The notes under the pieces were generated by a model. It searched no databases, was not told the origin of the DNA, and saw nothing but the letters and a program-made list of their open reading frames with translations. The position numbers and the translations under genes are program-made. A stretch of 64,000 nt of DNA from Sipunculus nudus (taxonomy: Eukaryota > Annelida > Sipuncula > Golfingiida > Sipunculidae). Below are positions 60,501 through 64,000 of this stretch, piece after piece. Each line of letters begins with the position of its first letter. Position 1 is the first letter of the stretch. The stretch spans positions 20,051,839 through 20,115,838 of the forward strand of contig CM049316.1 in the NCBI GenBank assembly GCA_026874595.1. Reading direction: 5' to 3'.

Positions 60501-62575
60501 TGTGATAAAGATATTGGCGAGAAGGTGAAATGGTGCTGAATCTAACACATACTGAATTTTGACACACTTGTCTTTGAACCGCCTTGTTCTCAAAAGACCT
60601 TGACTTGCATGAATTGTAAATTGAATCTTTTTTTTTATTGCTGACTTATCTAATTCTTAATCTAAGTATGTACAACTGCAGAGTTTCCATTTCGGTTTGG
60701 GACTACTTGACAGGGCAGTAGCACTTGCTTCCTATCATTTTTAATTTGTATCCTGGTGTCACCCAGGCCCCGTGTCTACCGCACCTGCGGGTCCTGGGTG
60801 TGCAATCATCCCCATTGCTGGGTCATAACACCGAGGAACCCCCCAAAGACGCACTCGTATATGAGTGATACACGGCTGTGGGGCACAGCCTTCCCATTAA
60901 GCCTGCAGAGCGCTAACCCTGGATGGGGGTTGATCATGAAAAACCTCACCGCCATGGCTGAGATTCGAACCCATGATCTCCCTGCTTAGAGTCCTGCGCT
61001 CTACCCCTGAGCCACAGAAGCCGGTAAATTGAATAAGAATAGATTCCTCTGATTTGAATTGGTCCAATCTGAACTTGCATTTTCTCTCGGCATACTAAAA
61101 TTAATTTGAATAGAATTTTCATTAAAACTTCTTGGACTGGAAATTGAAAATCTGAACTGTCCCTAGACCTGCTGATTTCTTTTGAACCCTGATTACTCTT
61201 TGAATAAGAGAAATAGGCTGATCATTAGATAATGCACCAAAATAAAAAAAAATAGCCTGAACTTACATTGTATCTGGTGTCAGTACCCTTGTGTGCCAAA
61301 GGTGCCTTCTGCTTTAAACGCAGGTCACCAACAACTTCAAGGGCAGCACCTGGTTTGGCAGAGCTGTGATGAATAAACGCCATTGATTCCATTTGTAAGT
61401 GGGAAAATTTCTGAAATAAAGATGAAAAGAAGTTGTAATTTACATAATGAATGATTTGGATCAACAAAAACACTGTTTATCAGCTTAGATTAAGCAAACT
61501 ATTTTAAAAATTTAAAAAAAATTTAAAAAAATAGTGCAAAAAAGGGGTTTCTGATCACAAAGTAAAATGTAACAGTCTTAAGAAGCATCACCATTTATTA
61601 TATTGATAAGGTAGTGAACATCTAAATTTATAGCAAATTAAAGGTTACAAATACTAGATGTCAGATTTTTATTAAGTCTGATTTATAAGCCTATTTTTAC
61701 CCTCTACCAAAAATAGTGTGATTGAATTTATACATAAGTAAAGAGTCCATGCAAAATTCATTAAAAAAAAAGAGTCCAGGCCATTCATATTATATCAGTT
61801 ACATTTAGGGCACTTGAAAATTTGTGGAAGAAACTATTTATTCCTGTGAGTCAGTAATTTTAAATCGGAAGAAAATTGTACTTACAAAGAGCTGATAATC
61901 AAATATTAACAACAGTTTAACACCAAGTACATCTTCTGCATCTAGTAAAGGCATCTCAAGATGGAATCTTAGCAAGTCAAACTTCCCATCACCATTTGTG
62001 TCTTCCTCTCGAGACTGAAACAACAAAGTTTGCATTACTATAAGAACAGGGATTACAATATAATGACCAACTGACCATGTTACTCTTGTTTTTATAGTTT
62101 GAAACAGTTGGATGCCGATGAAATATGCTTTGGCATTCTTTAAATTTCTATTTTCTACAAAGTCACTTTAAAGTTACAGAGTTGCAAAGTGCACTTATTT
62201 TTTATCATATGCAGAACAAAAATGTACCTTTAATCTTAAGAATAGATGTTTATGGTTCATTAAGTTATTCAGGGTTTATTTCATGCATAGGTTTAGCACT
62301 TACTAAATTCTACGAAGGTAATGAAACTGATATAAGGATACCACATGTACTCTACAAATATGGTATTCAGTGTTTAAATTTTTTAAACTGAGAATTACTT
62401 TTTGCTATACTAACCTTTATTAATGGCACACGCAACTGATCTTGTATTAATGTATTGAAATTCTGGTATGTGCTCCACACAATGGTCTGGCTTGGGGTGT
62501 CTATGAGAACCAACACTCTGTGTTTGAAGTGAATATTTGGCTGCTCAAAGTAAGAGTCCGACTTCTGCCAAAATC
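54361..62575 (-). CDS. TMEM231: TMEM231 orthologue (first exon outside window)
   Basis: Six minus-strand exons, 62575-62415, 62014-61886, 61410-61267, 58485-58404, 57897-57792 and 54526-54361, join in frame to about 262 residues plus stop; the human protein has about 316. Conserved blocks: GFWQKSDSYFEQPNIHFKHR, LRVPLIKSREEDTNGDGKFD, VLGVKLLLIFDYQLF, MESMAFIHHSSA, GDLRLKQKAPL, RYNNSVINTTS, YPVWIAGRGTSKPFI and FTPGLWQMLKWGWVQY, then the helix AAILLIFIFIL and FQNQLVPTVTERPFK. TMEM231 is a two-pass membrane protein of the MKS/B9 complex at the ciliary transition zone, where it helps control which proteins enter cilia. The first helix and start codon lie beyond 64000. No disabling change was seen. 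Confidence 0.93.
54566..55000. mobile_element. TA-flanked MITE 40 bp from a TMEM231 splice acceptor
   Basis: TACTGTGGTTGCCTTTTTG on the left and GAAGCCAACCACAGTA on the right are inverted, with a TA dinucleotide at both outer edges. The left end has TCGCGA-type palindromes (TTTCGCGATATTCGCGAA). It resembles a Tc1/mariner-type MITE by its TA flanks; the family is not certain. Confidence 0.6.
55313..57224. mobile_element. hAT-like element with ATTACT subterminal repeats
   Basis: It runs from CAGACATGGGG to CCCCATGTCTG, perfect 11-bp inverted termini. Both subterminal zones (55320-55475 and 57075-57213) are filled with ATTACT/AGTAAT-type repeats. The flanks ACTATTTA and ACTCTAAT are only half alike, so the 8-bp duplication is not proven. 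No transposase was seen. It lies in the last TMEM231 intron. Confidence 0.65.
57792..57897 (-). CDS. TMEM231: TMEM231 exon 6
   Basis: The acceptor is TTTTATCATTATAG and the donor a weak GTATCC. It encodes VTTEVANSYPVWIAGRGTSK and LTLFYPEERL. The two bases left at its end join the next exon as ATC (Ile), matching the family's VIS-F. Confidence 0.9.
58404..58485 (-). CDS. TMEM231: TMEM231 exon 5 (82 bp)
   Basis: The acceptor is CTGTTTACAG and the donor GTAATG. It encodes NSVINTTSIYAEDFRLPTIF and ends YAARN. It leaves in phase 1. Confidence 0.9.
58629..59992. mobile_element. 1.3-kb TTAA-flanked non-autonomous transposon, copy 2
   Basis: It begins AGACGGAGTGCC, ends AGAACTCGGCCT, with TTAA at 58625-58628 and 59993-59996. 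It is collinear with 22647-23950 and sits in a TMEM231 intron. Differences include small indels such as a missing GCAAGCAGGCCT-type stretch near 58970. Confidence 0.85.
60745..61022 (-). mobile_element. tRNA-derived SINE
   Basis: The minus strand starts GGCTTCTGTGGCTCAGGGGT, with an RNA polymerase III A box (TGGCTCAGGGGTAGAGC, 61014-60998) and B box (GGTTCGAATCTC, 60971-60960) at tRNA spacing. The body continues beyond a tRNA's length. It lies in a TMEM231 intron. The left end is approximate. Confidence 0.75.
61267..61410 (-). CDS. TMEM231: TMEM231 exon 4
   Basis: The acceptor is CTTTATTTCAG and the donor GTAAGT, phase 0-0. It contains MESMAFIHHS and GDLRLKQKAPLAHKGTDTRY. Confidence 0.95.
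61886..62014 (-). CDS. TMEM231: TMEM231 exon 3
   Basis: The acceptor is TTGTTTCAG and the donor GTAAGT, phase 0-0. It encodes SREEDTNGDGKFDLLRFHLE and ends with DYQLF; human has a similar REEDRNQDGK. Confidence 0.95.
62415..62575 (-). CDS. TMEM231: TMEM231 exon 2
   Basis: The acceptor is TTACACGCAG and the donor GTTAGT. It encodes GFWQKSDSYFEQPNIHFKHR through QDQLRVPLIK. It enters in phase 1. Confidence 0.93.
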
Positions 62576-64000
62576 CTGCGTGTAACAATACATAGACACA
62601 TTACCATGTATATTCAATATATGTTAGTGTGTAAATGAGAATTCAGTTTTGACTTCAATGGGAATTCTTATCTAATGAGATTGAAATTCCACTGTCAACT
62701 GAATTTTTTTAATCAGTTTACATCCTAATTCCCCAGCAAATGGATCTAAAATAATTGATAAAATTTTGATATTATTTATTATAAGACAATATTAGTAGCC
62801 AGAGACTATAATCTTATTAAATGCATAAATTTATTAATATATCAAGAAATGACAGTCTGTTTATTCAATTTAGTCAGTGACAATAATTTAGGCACAATGT
62901 GCTTCTTTTCTTAATGCAACATGCAAGGTTTGCAAGTTTTAGGCAGGGAGATTTAAGCAACAGGATTATAACCTAGTTTTTACTACCAGCTAAAACCAGC
63001 ATTTTGCCTAAAACCAATGTTTGCCCAAATTTACAACTAGGAGATCTATCTATATAACAACTGTAATGAATGGGGTAGTGTAGTCACAAGGCCTTCCTTG
63101 ACTCTTGGACAGTTTCAGGTGTAAGTGATGCATTGTTTCTAGTTGACTAAAATTATGCAGTTCCAGCTATCAGGACTGTACTGTGCTGTTAATTGGTTCC
63201 TGAGCAGGAGACCCTATGTATATGTGGCACATGGCTCCCTTGGCTCAGGTGAAATCATCCCTTTGGGTTTCCTGATGCATGTTTGTTTATGGAGTCATGC
63301 ATGTCTCACTGCTTCCTGAAATGATGTAACAATGCCTCCAGCAGCCTGCTCCAAAGACTGGGCATCTGAGGGGATTGGCTCGACAAGCTTGGTCTAGTCC
63401 AGTGGTTGCTATTGATGAGGGTGAATAGGAAAGTTCACATGCTCTTTCATGCATGACATAATGGTGACTTTCATGATTCCATGCAGGAATCTTGCTTAAA
63501 TTGGCTTATTATTGACCAAGTGATCTGCCAAGGGCCCCAATTCCTAAAGTTCAGGTTTCTCAGGCCTCCTTTAGGTAGTACCTAGCCCACCAGTTTTAAT
63601 TAATTTATTCTGTCATAAGCTAACACCATGGTCATGCTTTCATTCTCACTCCTTTTTATTAATACTGTATTTGCTGTATCATATGTAAATTGGTATGTTA
63701 TTATATAATCATTTTACCAGTTTCCAGGGTATTTCTGCCCTTATGGCAGTAACGAGGGCAGAAAGGTTTCTGCCACTCTGGCTCCTTTCTGGTAGGGCAG
63801 AAACCATGACAGAAATGACAATGGCAGAAAAATGCCAACCCATTTCAGATGAATAACACACCCAGCACTTTTGTGACCCCATGCATCTGGCCACAACACC
63901 TATTAATCAGGAGATGCTCTAACTACTTTGCCCCCCCCCCCCCCACTCCACAAAAATAGGTGATATAAATCACCTCACGCACTAGATTTAGAACAAGTGC
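62576..64000. other. TMEM231 first intron (part)
   Basis: No exon matching the TMEM231 N-terminus was found here, so the first exon must lie beyond 64000. A poly-C run is at 63931-63944. The 61-codon minus ORF at 63709-63894 has no recognisable content. Confidence 0.5.

Noticed and set aside
62576-64000. Search for the TMEM231 first exon
   Set aside because: No minus-strand match to the conserved N-terminal segment with its transmembrane helix was found; it presumably lies past the right edge.

Overview
This window is nuclear DNA from an invertebrate animal, most likely a mollusc and probably a bivalve. It is AT-rich, with long introns, GT-AG splice signals and dense small transposons. Repeat types known from bivalves are present, including a 'pearl'-like tandem-core element and repeats carrying nuclear-receptor half-sites. 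The species cannot be named from the sequence alone. There is no prokaryotic or organellar signal.

Three host genes can be assembled exon by exon. (1) Positions 369-7825 (+) hold the 3' part of a type-I membrane receptor: a C-type lectin domain, an SRCR region, three scavenger-receptor-style EGF-like domains, one transmembrane helix and a short cytoplasmic tail. Its 5' end lies off the left edge. (2) Positions 45203-16124 (-) hold a DENN-domain gene orthologous to vertebrate DENND11 (LCHN/KIAA1147). Nine exons join in frame into about 447 residues. One short conserved exon could not be found. (3) Positions 62575-54361 (-) hold TMEM231, the ciliary transition-zone (MKS complex) protein, complete except for its first exon, which lies off the right edge. 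The three genes are not functionally linked.

Much of the rest is mobile DNA. The most interesting piece is at 45833-50667: a decayed 4.8-kb DNA transposon with TTAA target duplications and AGTCCAAGT termini, sitting about 630 bp upstream of the DENND11 start codon. It carries two converging broken genes. One is a THAP zinc-finger gene of the kind found in Kolobok transposases. The other encodes a protein like the cytoplasmic C-terminal ('ballast') domain of the P2X7 receptor. Both lie downstream of the same 16-bp CRE/E-box sequence, present as a perfect inverted pair. A second large element at 29203-34691, inside a DENND11 intron, has long subterminal inverted repeats full of GACG motifs and a 10-bp flanking duplication. 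Other elements are two 1.3-kb TTAA-flanked non-autonomous copies (22647-23950 and 58629-59992), a hAT MITE with a perfect 8-bp target duplication (36810-37242), a hAT-like element with ATTACT subterminal repeats (55313-57224), a pearl-like seven-copy array (38708-40042), a tRNA-derived SINE (60745-61022), and repeat blocks carrying perfect oestrogen-response-type palindromes and DR1 sites (19.7-26.7 kb).

Region by region: 1-7825 receptor; 7826-16123 receptor 3' UTR, intergenic DNA and DENND11 3' flank; 16124-45203 DENND11 with repeat-filled introns; 45204-45832 DENND11 promoter side; 45833-50667 Kolobok-like element; 50672-54360 intergenic DNA and TMEM231 3' UTR; 54361-62575 TMEM231; 62576-64000 the first visible TMEM231 intron. 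Exon boundaries come from reading splice sites and protein similarity by eye.
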